Positions 1 to 8,878 of a DNA stretch of 25,197 bases are shown here, piece by piece. Source of the DNA: Pseudomonadota bacterium (GTDB lineage: Bacteria > Pseudomonadota > Alphaproteobacteria > Reyranellales > Reyranellaceae); the NCBI GenBank assembly GCA_023436825.1, contig JAEZHS010000585.1, forward strand, positions 1-25,197. The letters run 5' to 3'. A program made the position numbers and the translations under genes. Below the pieces are notes generated by a model that saw nothing but the letters and a program-made list of their open reading frames with translations, made no database searches and was not told where the DNA came from. The first letter of the stretch is position 1, and the number at the start of each line of letters is the position of its first letter.

Positions 1-51
1 CGGCGGGCTATTGCGGGCGGCATCCCGCGCGCAGTCCGGAAGACCATGAAG

Positions 52-79
52 AGGCCCGTCTGCAAGGACGGGCCTTTTT
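52..79 (+). terminator. Rho-independent terminator of a gene left of the window
   Basis: A perfect 9-bp stem, AGGCCCGTC (52-60) pairing with GACGGGCCT (67-75), encloses the 6-nt loop TGCAAG and runs into a T tract (75-79). The T tract lies on the + strand side only, so it should end a rightward transcript that starts outside the window. It sits just past the 3' end of the leftward ATPase gene, which makes this a convergent junction. Confidence 0.8.
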
Positions 80-625
80 CTACTCAGCGATAGTGTCGAG
101 CACGAAGCGCACGCGCTCCTCGACGGACACCAGCGGCAGGCTCACCAGCTCGTAGCCACATGCCGCGTAGGCGGTGACGAGGGCTTCGTAGGTGCGCACC
201 GCTTCTTCGAGCGTCTGCTTGCGCTCGGCGTCCTGCGCATAGATCTCAGGCCAGGGCGGCGCGACAAAGACACGTTGGTTGTAGCGGAAGCGCGCGGCCG
301 CCCGCGCGATGTGCGCCGGCACGGGGCGGCCTATGAGCGTCAGGTAGCCCAAAAGATCGGTCACGCTGCGATCGAAGAACACCGGGCCGCTCATCGCCTC
401 GGCCATGCGATAGGACCGCAATTCCCAGCTCAGCATCAACTCGGCGAAGGCCTGCGGATCGCGCCACGGCAGGGCAGGGCCGTCGATGGCGAGTTGGTCC
501 TGGATGATGGCGCGGCCGGCCTCGACGGTGTGCGCATGACCGGCGCGTGCCAGGGCATCGATCAGGCTGGTCTTGCCCGATCCCGGGCCGCCGGTGATGA
601 CGTGAAAGCGCGTACAGTCGGACAT
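80..625 (-). CDS. Small P-loop AAA-type ATPase/NTPase
   Basis: The predicted 181-aa protein begins MSDCTRFHVITGGPGSGKT, with a textbook Walker A (GGPGSGKT, residues 12-19) almost at the N-terminus. An FFDRS motif lies near residue 85 and could serve as the acidic Walker B-like element. This size and layout fit the small stand-alone AAA_28-type NTPases, whose substrates are mostly unknown. I chose the ATG at 625 because P-loops of this family lie close to the N-terminus. An in-frame ATG at 661 would add 12 residues and overlap the fadD start codon on the other strand. Neither start has a strong Shine-Dalgarno sequence. The gene is divergent from fadD with only about 34 bp between starts, so the two promoters must overlap. 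A metabolic or nucleic-acid role cannot be assigned. Confidence 0.8.
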   Translation of the reverse strand: MSDCTRFHVITGGPGSGKTSLIDALARAGHAHTVEAGRAIIQDQLAIDGPALPWRDPQAFAELMLSWELRSYRMAEAMSGPVFFDRSVTDLLGYLTLIGRPVPAHIARAAARFRYNQRVFVAPPWPEIYAQDAERKQTLEEAVRTYEALVTAYAACGYELVSLPLVSVEERVRFVLDTIAE

Positions 626-659
626 GGCTATAGTGGGCTCGACAATTTCGGGAGAACGC

Positions 660-2348
660 ATGGACCGGTTCTGGTTGAAGAGCTATCCGCCAGGAGTGCC
701 GTCGGATATCGACCCGTCGGTCTATCCCAGCCTCGTCGCGTTGCTCGAGGAGAGTTTCGCCAAGTTTCGCGACCAGCGCGCCTATGTCTGCATGGACAAG
801 GCCATCACCTTCGGCGACGTCGACATGCTGTCCAAGGCGCTGGCGGCATGGCTGCAGGGCAAGGGCCTGAAGAAGGGTACGCGCGTCGCGATCATGCTGC
901 CCAACGTGCTGCAGTATCCAGTGGCGCTGGCCGCCGTTCTGCGTGCCGGCCTGATCGCCGTCAACGTCAATCCGCTCTATACCGCCCGCGAGCTCGCGCA
1001 TCAGCTGAAGGATTCCGGCGCCGAGGCCGTGATCGTGCTGGAGAATTTCGCCAACACGCTGCAGCAGGCGATTAGCGGTACCGCGGTCAAGAATGTGGTC
1101 GTCGCTTCGATGGGCGACCTTCTGGGTTTTCCCAAGGGCCTGATCGTGAACTTCGTCGTGCGCACCGTGCGCAAGATGGTGCCGGCCTTCTCGCTGCCCG
1201 GCCACACCAGGTTCAATGATGCGATATCGGCCGGCCGTTCGATGGCCTTCACGCCTCCCGACATCGGGCCGAGCGACGTCGCCGTGCTGCAATACACCGG
1301 CGGCACCACCGGCGTGGCCAAGGGCGCGACGCTGCTCCACCACACGATCGTCGCCAACCTGCTGGCATCGGAGGCGTGGATGCAGCCGGGGCTCAGGCGC
1401 AAGAACCTGACCGGCCAGTTCACCATCGTCTGCGCGCTGCCGCTCTATCACGTCTTCGCCTTCATCGCCTGCGGGCTTTTGGGCATGCGGACCGGCGCGC
1501 TGAACATCCTGATCCCCAATCCGCGCGACATGAAGGGCACGATCGCGGAGCTCGCCAAGTACAAGATCAACATCTTCCCGGGCGTGAACACGCTGTTCAA
1601 CGGGCTCGCCAACCAGCCCGACTTCGCCAGGCTCGACTTCTCGCAGCTCGCCATCTCCAACGGCGGCGGCATGGCGGTGCAGGAGGCCGTCGCGAAGAAG
1701 TGGCTCGCCATCACCGGCTGCCCGATCGTCGAAGGCTATGGGCTCAGCGAAACCTCGGCCGGCGTCACCTGCAATCCCACCGACTCGGAGGAGTACACCG
1801 GCACGATCGGCCTGCCGCTGCCCAACGTCGAGATCAAGATCCTCGACGACCACGGCAGGGAACAGCCGCTGGGCGAGGCCGGCGAGATCGCCATCAAGGG
1901 CCCGCAGGTCATGCAGGGCTACTGGCAGCGTCCGGACGAGACCGCGCTCGTCATGACGCCGGACGGCTTCTTCAAGTCGGGCGACGTCGGCGAGATGGAT
2001 GCGCGCGGCTACATCAAGATCGTGGATCGCAAGAAGGACATGATCGTGGTCTCCGGGTTCAAGGTCTTCCCCAACGAGATCGAAGGCGTCGTGGCGAGCC
2101 ATCCCGGCGTGCTGGAATGCGCGGCCATCGGCGTGCCCGATGCGGGTTCGGGCGAGGCCGTCATGCTGTTCGTGGTGAAGAAGGATCCCGCCCTTACCAA
2201 GGAGGCGCTGCAGGCGTGGTGCGCCCAGCAGTTCACCGGCTACAAGCGGCCCAAATATATCGAGTTCCGCGACGAACTGCCGAAGACCAACGTCGGCAAG
2301 ATCCTGCGGCGCGAGTTGCGCGACAGCATGATGAAGAAAGCCGCCTGA
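660..2348 (+). CDS. fadD: Long-chain-fatty-acid--CoA ligase
   Basis: A 562-aa AMP-forming acyl-CoA synthetase, which activates free fatty acids to acyl-CoA with ATP and CoA. The phosphate-binding loop YTGGTTGVAKG is at residues 212-222 and the GYGLSETS motif near 359. The C-terminal hinge and lid are present (SGDVGEMDARGY, then DRKKDMIVVSGFKVFPNEIE). The catalytic lysine that contacts the adenylate is expected to be K547 in TNVGKILRREL. Length and motif order match proteobacterial FadD. The ATG at 660 follows GGGAGA with good spacing; an upstream in-frame ATG at 624 would lack this site. Downstream are two lipoprotein genes after a 74-bp gap that do not look functionally linked. Family assignment is firm, but exact chain-length preference is not readable from sequence. 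Confidence 0.93.
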   Translation: MDRFWLKSYPPGVPSDIDPSVYPSLVALLEESFAKFRDQRAYVCMDKAITFGDVDMLSKALAAWLQGKGLKKGTRVAIMLPNVLQYPVALAAVLRAGLIAVNVNPLYTARELAHQLKDSGAEAVIVLENFANTLQQAISGTAVKNVVVASMGDLLGFPKGLIVNFVVRTVRKMVPAFSLPGHTRFNDAISAGRSMAFTPPDIGPSDVAVLQYTGGTTGVAKGATLLHHTIVANLLASEAWMQPGLRRKNLTGQFTIVCALPLYHVFAFIACGLLGMRTGALNILIPNPRDMKGTIAELAKYKINIFPGVNTLFNGLANQPDFARLDFSQLAISNGGGMAVQEAVAKKWLAITGCPIVEGYGLSETSAGVTCNPTDSEEYTGTIGLPLPNVEIKILDDHGREQPLGEAGEIAIKGPQVMQGYWQRPDETALVMTPDGFFKSGDVGEMDARGYIKIVDRKKDMIVVSGFKVFPNEIEGVVASHPGVLECAAIGVPDAGSGEAVMLFVVKKDPALTKEALQAWCAQQFTGYKRPKYIEFRDELPKTNVGKILRRELRDSMMKKAA

Positions 2349-2422
2349 TTTAGGCATGGTGCCTGCAACCTCCAAGCCGTCTTCCCGTTCCACGGGGGAG
2401 ATTTGCTTTCGAGGAGGGTGCG

Positions 2423-2752
2423 ATGATGCCAGCGAAGCTTCTGGCTGTGGCGGCGGTCGGCCTGTCGGCCGTCGCCTGCAGCTTTTCCAGCACCACGACA
2501 GCGACCGCGCCGCGCCCGGCAACGGTGACCGTGCCGGCCGGCACGGTGACGACCTACTATCCGCCAAGCTCGGGCACGACCGTCTACACGACGACGGCGC
2601 CGGCCTCGACAACGACCTACGTGCCGGCTGCAACAACCCCGCCGGCGGGCGTTCAGGCCTTCCGCGACGAATACGGTTTCCGCTATGATGGCCAGGGGAA
2701 CCGGATCGACGCGCGCGGCAACATCATCAGCCCGCACTCGACCCAGCCCTGA
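2423..2752 (+). CDS. Small Thr-rich putative lipoprotein
   Basis: A 109-aa protein with a short hydrophobic N-terminus ending in LSAVAC, a slightly atypical lipobox, suggesting lipid attachment at the cysteine near residue 20. A low-complexity Thr/Pro/Ala stretch (about residues 22-75) looks like an extended linker. The C-terminus carries YDGQGNRIDARGNII, related to MDNQGYRINQDGERI in the next gene. GGAGG lies 5 nt upstream of the ATG at 2423 and 8 nt upstream of a second ATG at 2426, so either may be used. It is 12 bp upstream of the next lipoprotein gene and very likely co-transcribed with it. No family is recognised. An envelope role is inferred from the signal only. Confidence 0.72.
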   Translation: MMPAKLLAVAAVGLSAVACSFSSTTTATAPRPATVTVPAGTVTTYYPPSSGTTVYTTTAPASTTTYVPAATTPPAGVQAFRDEYGFRYDGQGNRIDARGNIISPHSTQP

Positions 2753-2764
2753 ACAGGGGGCGCG

Positions 2765-3184
2765 ATGGCTGCGAGATGGTTGATGGCTGCAACGCTGGGG
2801 CTGGCGATTGCAGGATGTAATCCACTGCCGCGGCCTGACTATGTCGATGTGCAACAGCCGGCTTCGTATCGCACGGAAGCGGGTGGCGTCAGGGTCGACA
2901 ACGCCGACTACAAGATGGACAACCAAGGCTACCGCATCAACCAGGATGGCGAGCGCATCGGCGTGATCGACGTGCCGGCCAAGACCGCAGGCGAGAGTTC
3001 CAACGCCGTCGCCGGCTATTACATCAGCACCACCGGCGCCGTCGCCCCCGGCCGCGTGGCCTCGACTAGCGACGTGACGGCGATGCCCAACCCGTCCAAC
3101 CTGCCGCTGCCCAGCCAGATGCCGCAGCAGGCGCCGATCACGCCGTCACCCGGCAACGTGCCGCCGCCGCCGGGCTATCGCTGA
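2765..3184 (+). CDS. Small Pro-rich putative lipoprotein
   Basis: A 139-aa protein with a classical lipoprotein signal: basic start (MAAR), hydrophobic core and lipobox IAGC with the acylated cysteine at residue 18. The middle contains YKMDNQGYRINQDGERI, which matches a segment of the preceding protein in the pattern D-x-Q-G-x-R-I-[DN]-x-x-G-x-x-I. The C-terminus is rich in Pro, Ser and Gln (PSQMPQQAPITPSPGNVPPP) and is probably disordered. A purine-rich ACAGGGGG precedes the start, 12 bp after the previous stop. The gene is convergent with the Bug receptor gene; only 19 bp separate the two stops. No known family is recognised. Confidence 0.75.
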   Translation: MAARWLMAATLGLAIAGCNPLPRPDYVDVQQPASYRTEAGGVRVDNADYKMDNQGYRINQDGERIGVIDVPAKTAGESSNAVAGYYISTTGAVAPGRVASTSDVTAMPNPSNLPLPSQMPQQAPITPSPGNVPPPPGYR

Positions 3185-3203
3185 TCTTCCGGGAGCGCGG
3201 GCG

Positions 3204-4178
3204 CTACTCGATCTTCACGCCGGCGGCCTTGATGACCGGCGCCCACTTGGCGATCTCGTCCTTGATGAACTTCGCCGTTCGCTCCGGTGAGGTGTCGGTT
3301 GTCGGGACCGCGGCGATGTCCTCGAGGAACTTCACCATCTCCGGATCCTTCATGAGCTTGCGTGAGGCCTGGTCGAGCGTGTCGACCACGGGCTGCGGCA
3401 GGCCGGCCGGTCCCAGGATGAGGTTGAAGGTATAGGCCTCGTAGCCCGGCACGCCGGCCTCGATCACCGTCGGGATCTCGGGCGCGATCGGCGCGCGCTT
3501 GGCGTGGGCGTAGGCGAGGATGCGCAGCTTGCCGGCACGATGTTGTTGCAGGGTCGTGCTGAACGTCTCGAACATCCACGCCACCTGGCCGGACATCACG
3601 TCCTGCAGCGCCGGTCCCGATCCGCGATAGGGCACGTGCACCACGTCGATGCCGCCGACCTCGCGCTTGAAGTACTCGGTGGCGAGGTGAAGGATGCTGC
3701 CGTTGCCCGACGATGCATAGGAGTACTTGCCGGGGTTCTTCTTCATCAGGTCGACCAGGCCCATCACCGAATCGGGCATCGACGGATGCACGACCAGCAC
3801 CAGCGGGTTGACGCAGATCGACGAGACCGGCGTGAAGTCCTTGACGGCATCGTAGGCCGGATGGACGAACGCCGTCGGGTTGACGGCGTGTGTCGAGGAC
3901 GGCGCAAACAAGAGCGTGTAGCCGTCGGGCTTGGCGTTCTTGACCTCGACCGCGCCGATCGACCCCGCGGCGCCCGACTTGTTCTCGACGATCATGGTCT
4001 GGCCCAGGAGGCCGGTCATCTTCTCCGAGACCTTGCGGCCGATGATGTCGGTCGGCCCGGCTGCCGCGAACGGCACGACGAGCCGGATGGTCTTTTCCGG
4101 GTATTTCGCCTGGGCGTGGACCACGGCAGGCGCAGCGATCGCGCCGAGCCCGGCGGCCAGCAGATGACGTCGTTTCAC
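3204..4178 (-). CDS. Bug-family (TctC-like) periplasmic solute-binding protein
   Basis: A 324-aa extracytoplasmic binding protein of the tripartite tricarboxylate transporter family. Its ligand is unknown, but relatives bind carboxylates. The N-terminus [20 protein letters not shown] has a twin-arginine-like signal (RRxxL) with probable cleavage around AHAQ, followed by the typical [19 protein letters not shown] start of the mature domain. The typical [20 protein letters not shown] block is present. I chose the GTG at 4178 because GGGAGG lies 6 nt upstream and the length then matches the family; an ATG at 4283 would add an implausible 35-residue leader. No tctA or tctB membrane genes are in the window, as is common for the expanded Bug sets of some proteobacteria. 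The gene appears to stand alone. Confidence 0.9.
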   Translation of the reverse strand: MKRRHLLAAGLGAIAAPAVVHAQAKYPEKTIRLVVPFAAAGPTDIIGRKVSEKMTGLLGQTMIVENKSGAAGSIGAVEVKNAKPDGYTLLFAPSSTHAVNPTAFVHPAYDAVKDFTPVSSICVNPLVLVVHPSMPDSVMGLVDLMKKNPGKYSYASSGNGSILHLATEYFKREVGGIDVVHVPYRGSGPALQDVMSGQVAWMFETFSTTLQQHRAGKLRILAYAHAKRAPIAPEIPTVIEAGVPGYEAYTFNLILGPAGLPQPVVDTLDQASRKLMKDPEMVKFLEDIAAVPTTDTSPERTAKFIKDEIAKWAPVIKAAGVKIE

Positions 4179-4273
4179 TCGTTTCCTCCCTGAGACTCTT
4201 TCATCCCCGCATTGCGACACTAGCGGAAGCCCGCTTGACCCGCCAACGGCCCATCGCCACAAGTCGGCCCGGC

Positions 4274-4890
4274 ATGGCATCACATCCCGTTGTCCGTTTC
4301 GCGCCCAGCCCGACCGGGCTTTTGCACGTGGGGAACGTGCGGGCGGCGTTGTTCAATTGGCTGTTCGCCAGACGGCACGGCGGCACCTTCTTCCGGCGCC
4401 TCGACGACACCGACCTGCACCGCAGCAGGCGCGAGTACGAAGCCGCGATCGAACGCGATCTTGCCTGGCTCGGCCTCGATTGGGCGCGCAAGGAGCGGCA
4501 GGCTGGCCGGCTGCAGCACTATGATGCCGCGCGCGACCGGCTGATCGCGGCCGGCCGACTCTATCCCTGCTACGAACGCCCGAGGAGCTCGAGTTCAAGC
4601 GCAGGCGCCTGGTCGTCGACGACATCGCCTTCGCCATCACGCACGTGATCTGCGGCGAGGACCACGTCACCAACAGCGCCGCCCAGATCCAGATCTTCCG
4701 CGCGCCCGATGCGCCAGTGCCGGCTTTCGACCATCTGCCGCTGCTGGTCGACGCACAGGGCGGCGGCCTCAGCAGTCGCACCGGCTCGCTGTCGATCGTC
4801 GACCTGCGCGAACGCGACGAGCGGTGGAGACGAAAAACGCTTCCATCGGCGCGCATTTGCACGAAAAGAGCTGGTCGGATAAACTACTGA
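4274..4890 (+). pseudogene. gltX: Decayed glutamyl-tRNA synthetase (gltX) copy
   Basis: The first frame encodes a good class I GluRS N-terminus, [20 protein letters not shown], with the HIGH-like signature (HVGN), continuing to LYPCYE at 4576. The frame then breaks. One base is missing near 4576-4578, where the canonical CYETPEEL would be restored by one inserted A. In the +2 frame the text continues as [10 protein letters not shown] but jumps straight to [20 protein letters not shown], skipping what I recall as roughly 90-100 residues of the intact enzyme. The KMSKS-equivalent region reads [12 protein letters not shown], so the expected lysine is lost, and homology ends near DLRERD with a foreign tail to the TGA at 4888. 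Several independent lesions make this a real pseudogene rather than a single sequencing error. A functional gltX must lie elsewhere. Confidence 0.88.
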
Positions 4891-4998
4891 AATGTCGCTG
4901 TTTCTATTCCCCGGCGCGGTGTCTGCGCGATGTAACTGAAGCCGGTCCCTCTGTGGGCGTTTGGGGCTTCGTACAATCTTGATCGGGGAGTAGGGACC

Positions 4999-6330
<1,332 letters not shown>

Positions 6331-6350
6331 TGGGAGCACGGGCCTCATAG

Positions 6351-6419
6351 TCTTCCGGACCGCGAGCCTCTGGCTCGCCCATGATTCATGAGCGAGCCAG
6401 AAGCTCGCGGTCCGGAAGA
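6351..6419. repeat. Large near-perfect palindrome between convergent genes (REP-like)
   Basis: Two 28-nt arms, 6351-6378 and 6392-6419, are inverted copies that differ at one position (27 of 28 pairs). They enclose a 13-nt loop that itself holds CATGATTCATG. The outer arm contains TCTTCCGGACCGCGAGC and the inner arm TGGCTCGC. It lies 20 bp after the cysS stop and 21 bp before the end of the convergent thioesterase gene. There is no T tract, so it is not a classical terminator, though so strong a hairpin could stop or stabilise both transcripts. A related outer-arm sequence (GTCCGGAAGA followed by CATGA) occurs at 27-51. Confidence 0.9.
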
Positions 6420-6440
6420 GCATGACGCCTTGGCATCTCG

Positions 6441-7217
6441 TCAGCGCTTCTCGAACAGCACGCTCTGCACGGCGCGGCCGAAATAGCCGTCGCGGTCGGC
6501 CAGTCGCGCCGCGGCGATGCCGATCGAATCCGGTCCCGCCCAGGTCTCGGCGTCCAGCAACACCCATTCGCCGACCGGCTCGCGCGCCAGGCTGAGCGTG
6601 AGGTCGCCGTTGATGAACGTCCACTTGGTGAAGTCGAGCACCGCCGACGTGCCGTTGCAGAAGTCGGCAGCGATGGCGGCGCGCATCAGCGGCGACAACG
6701 GCGCGCCGTCGACGATCGGCCGCGCCGCGCGATACCATACCGCCGCCGGACCGGGCGTGCGGAACGAGCCCTTGGCCACGCGCATCTCGAGCCCGGACAG
6801 GAAGGGCGTGTGCGACAGGCCGTTCTCGGTCGGATCGTGGCTTTCCTCCGGGCTCTTGATGTCGATCGGCGGCCATGGCGCCTCGACGGGCAGCACCTGC
6901 TCCAGACGGCGCACGCGCAGCACCGTGGCACGCACAACCTCGGTGCCGGAAGCCAGCAAGCGCACCGACACGAGCTGGATCTTGCGACCCTCGCGCAGCA
7001 GCTCGGTCTCGATGGTGAGCGGCGCCACCGGCACCGGCCGCATCAGGTCGACGGTGAGCCGCGCCACGTGCATCGGCGCGGGCGCGGGCAGGCGCTCGAC
7101 CGCCCAGCAGATCAGCGAGGAGGGTGCCGCACCGTGCTGCAGCTTGGGATCCCAAGGACCGCCCGCGAAGGCGCTGGTCTCGGCGGTTGCGCCATCGACG
7201 CGGTAGATCGGCTCCAT
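6441..7217 (-). CDS. Acyl-CoA thioesterase-like hot-dog protein
   Basis: A 258-aa protein resembling the double hot-dog, TesB-like thioesterase family (4HBT_3 type). Such enzymes hydrolyse acyl-CoA to free acid and CoA. Recognisable segments are the N-terminal GGPWDPKLQHGAAPSSLICW, the strand HVARLTVDLMRPVP, and in the second half FCNGTSAVLDFTKWTFINGDLTLSLAREP. I identify it by overall resemblance, not by a single catalytic motif. The ATG at 7217 has GGAG 8 nt upstream. It is divergent from the ArsR gene with a 117-bp shared upstream region. Physiological substrate unknown. Confidence 0.8.
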   Translation of the reverse strand: MEPIYRVDGATAETSAFAGGPWDPKLQHGAAPSSLICWAVERLPAPAPMHVARLTVDLMRPVPVAPLTIETELLREGRKIQLVSVRLLASGTEVVRATVLRVRRLEQVLPVEAPWPPIDIKSPEESHDPTENGLSHTPFLSGLEMRVAKGSFRTPGPAAVWYRAARPIVDGAPLSPLMRAAIAADFCNGTSAVLDFTKWTFINGDLTLSLAREPVGEWVLLDAETWAGPDSIGIAAARLADRDGYFGRAVQSVLFEKR

Positions 7218-7313
7218 TCCATCAACTCCATGCGTACGGGGCGGCTTTCATAGGGTTCCAGCCGGCCAACGGCAATGACATCGCCGGTAATGACTTGACG
7301 AGGGCCGGCTTTG

Positions 7314-7335
7314 TATTTAACAAGTGTGTTAAATA
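7314..7335. promoter_or_regulatory. AT-rich inverted repeat at the ArsR start codon (putative operator)
   Basis: Perfect 9-bp arms, TATTTAACA (7314-7322) and TGTTAAATA (7327-7335), flank a 4-nt spacer, in otherwise GC-rich DNA. The right arm ends on the first base of the ArsR ATG. A TTGACG at 7295-7300 could be a -35 element; with a 17-bp spacer the -10 region would be TAACAA inside the palindrome, placing the RNA start within a few bases of the ATG. ArsR-family repressors commonly bind such repeats and repress their own gene. Direct autoregulation is inference. Confidence 0.65.
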
Positions 7336-7706
7336 TGGATGCGCTCTCCCAGACCTTTTCGGCGCTCGCCGATCCCACCCGCCGCGCCATCCTGGCCAGG
7401 CTCGCCACCGGCGCGGCCACGGTGGGCGAGATCGCCGAGCCGTTCGACATGTCGCTGCCCGCGGTGTCGCGGCATCTCAGGGTGCTGACCGACGCCGGCC
7501 TGATCGAGCGTCATACCGAGGCGCAGTGGCGGCGCTGCGAACTGCGCGGCGAGGGCCTACGCGCCGCCGCCGACTGGATCGAGGAATATCGCCGCTTCTG
7601 GGAGCAGCAGTTCGACAGGCTCGATGCGTACCTCAAGCGCACCGCACCGCAACCGAACGGGCCGCAATCGAAGGGAAAGAGCGATGGTCGCAAGCGTCGT
7701 TCCTGA
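7335..7706 (+). CDS. ArsR-family winged-helix transcriptional regulator
   Basis: A 123-aa winged-helix regulator beginning MDALSQTFSALADPTRRAIL, the hallmark ArsR N-terminus. The recognition helix lies in FDMSLPAVSRHLRVLTDAGL (about residues 37-56), and the wing in IERHTEAQWRRCELR. No cysteine cluster of metal-sensing ArsR proteins is seen, so this belongs to the non-metal branch often paired with SRPBCC proteins. No Shine-Dalgarno precedes the ATG at 7335; instead the upstream palindrome abuts it, which suggests a nearly leaderless mRNA. An alternative TTG at 7311 is unlikely because it would put the palindrome inside the coding region. The 3' end overlaps the next gene by 23 bp, so the two are translationally linked. 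Confidence 0.92.
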   Translation: MDALSQTFSALADPTRRAILARLATGAATVGEIAEPFDMSLPAVSRHLRVLTDAGLIERHTEAQWRRCELRGEGLRAAADWIEEYRRFWEQQFDRLDAYLKRTAPQPNGPQSKGKSDGRKRRS

Positions 7707-8151
7707 CGATCGCACGCTGATCATGACGCACACGTTCGACGCCGCGCCCGCGCGCGTCTTCGCCGCGTGGACCGATCCGGCGCAGTTCGCCGAATGGTTC
7801 GGCCCGCAAGGCATGAAGACCACGCACTGCCGCCTCGATCTGCGCGTCGGCGGCGGCTGGGAACTGACCGGCGAGGGCCTGGGCATCAAGCGCGCCCTAT
7901 CGGGCAAGTATCTCGCCGTCGACCCGCCGCGCCTGCTCTCCTTCACCTGGGCCTGGCACGAGACCGGCAGCCTCGACACGCCGCGCGAGCACGAGACGAC
8001 CGTGACGCTGGAGTTCAAGCCGGTGGGCAGACGTACGGAAATGACGCTGACCCAGTCGCGTTTCCGCGACGGCACGGGCACCGCCAACCATCGCTGGGGC
8101 TGGGCCGGCTCCTTCGAGAAGCTCGACGCCTTCCTGTCCCGCGTCCCCTGA
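7684..8151 (+). CDS. SRPBCC (AHSA1-like) domain protein
   Basis: A 155-aa START/Bet v1-like protein of the activator-of-Hsp90 (AHSA1) group. Typical features are FDAAPARVFAAWTDPAQFAEWFGPQG near the N-terminus, the LRVGGGWEL strand, and the C-terminal helix around GWAGSFEKLDAFLS. The fold makes a deep hydrophobic cavity, but the ligand is unknown. Start at ATG 7684, inside the end of the ArsR gene, with GGGAAAGAG upstream. ArsR-SRPBCC pairs are a widespread module in which the regulator controls the partner gene. Functional role remains unassigned. Confidence 0.9.
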   Translation: MVASVVPDDRTLIMTHTFDAAPARVFAAWTDPAQFAEWFGPQGMKTTHCRLDLRVGGGWELTGEGLGIKRALSGKYLAVDPPRLLSFTWAWHETGSLDTPREHETTVTLEFKPVGRRTEMTLTQSRFRDGTGTANHRWGWAGSFEKLDAFLSRVP

Positions 8152-8169
8152 AGACCGAGGAGGTTTGCC

Positions 8170-8859
8170 ATGGCCGAATCGCGTATCGTGTCCCACGAGG
8201 AATGGCTGAAGGCTCGCACCGCCTTCATGGCCAAGGAGAAGGAGTTCACGCGGCTCCGCGACGAGCTGGCGCGGCAGCGACGGGCACTGCCCTGGGAACG
8301 GGTCGAGAAGGACTACGTCTTCGAGGCTCCGGAAGGCCGCGTGACGCTGGCCGGCCTGTTCGATGGCAAGAGCCAGCTCATCGTCGATCACTTCATGTTT
8401 GGGCCGGACTACGAGGAAGGCTGTCCGAGCTGCTCGTTCTGGGCCGACAACTTCAACGGAATCGACGCGCATCTCGCGGCGCGCGACACTGCACTGGTCG
8501 TCGTCTCGCGCGCGCCGCTTTCGCGGTTCGAGCCGTACAAGCGGCGCATGGGCTGGACCTTCCGCTGGGTGTCGTCGGCGGGCAGCGACTTCAACTACGA
8601 CTACGGCGTATCGCGCCGGCCCGGCGAAAATCTTCTCGACTACAACTACGGCACCCTGCAGCGCGATGCCGACGAGCACCCCGGCGTCAGCGCCTTCGTC
8701 AGAGAGGGCGACGCGGTCTTCCACACCTACTCGACCTATGCCCGCGGGCTCGATTCCTTGAATGGCGCCTATCAGCTGCTCGATCTCACCACCCATGGCC
8801 GCCAGGAGGAGGGGTTGCCCTTCCCGATGGCCTGGGTTCGTCGTCACGACCGCTACTGA
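8170..8859 (+). CDS. DUF899 thioredoxin-like protein
   Basis: A 229-aa protein of the DUF899 family, a thioredoxin-fold group. Key segments are HEEWLKARTAFMAKEKEFTR at the N-terminus, VEKDYVFEAPEGRVTLAGLF, and GPDYEEGCPSCSFWADNFNG, where C85 and C88 form a CxxC pair. The later DFNYDYGVS and VFHTYSTYARGLDSLNGAYQ blocks are also typical. The CxxC suggests redox activity, but no substrate is established for the family. GAGGAGG lies upstream of the ATG at 8170, 18 bp after the SRPBCC stop. Co-transcription with the ArsR-SRPBCC module is likely. Confidence 0.9.
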   Translation: MAESRIVSHEEWLKARTAFMAKEKEFTRLRDELARQRRALPWERVEKDYVFEAPEGRVTLAGLFDGKSQLIVDHFMFGPDYEEGCPSCSFWADNFNGIDAHLAARDTALVVVSRAPLSRFEPYKRRMGWTFRWVSSAGSDFNYDYGVSRRPGENLLDYNYGTLQRDADEHPGVSAFVREGDAVFHTYSTYARGLDSLNGAYQLLDLTTHGRQEEGLPFPMAWVRRHDRY

Positions 8860-8878
8860 CTTTTCAACGGAGGGGACC

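Noticed and set aside
2352..2364. AGGCA-TGG-TGCCT hairpin after fadD as a terminator
   Set aside because: Stem of 5 bp with a 3-nt loop and no T tract; too weak to call.
246..2636. 796-codon open frame on the - strand across the ATPase and fadD genes
   Set aside because: It is antisense to well-supported genes, has Arg/His/Ala-rich low-complexity text without domains, and is expected from GC-rich codon bias.
3185..3205. Possible third copy of the palindrome arm (TCTTCCGGGAGCGCGGGC)
   Set aside because: Only the first eight bases match well and no inverted partner is found, so it is probably chance.
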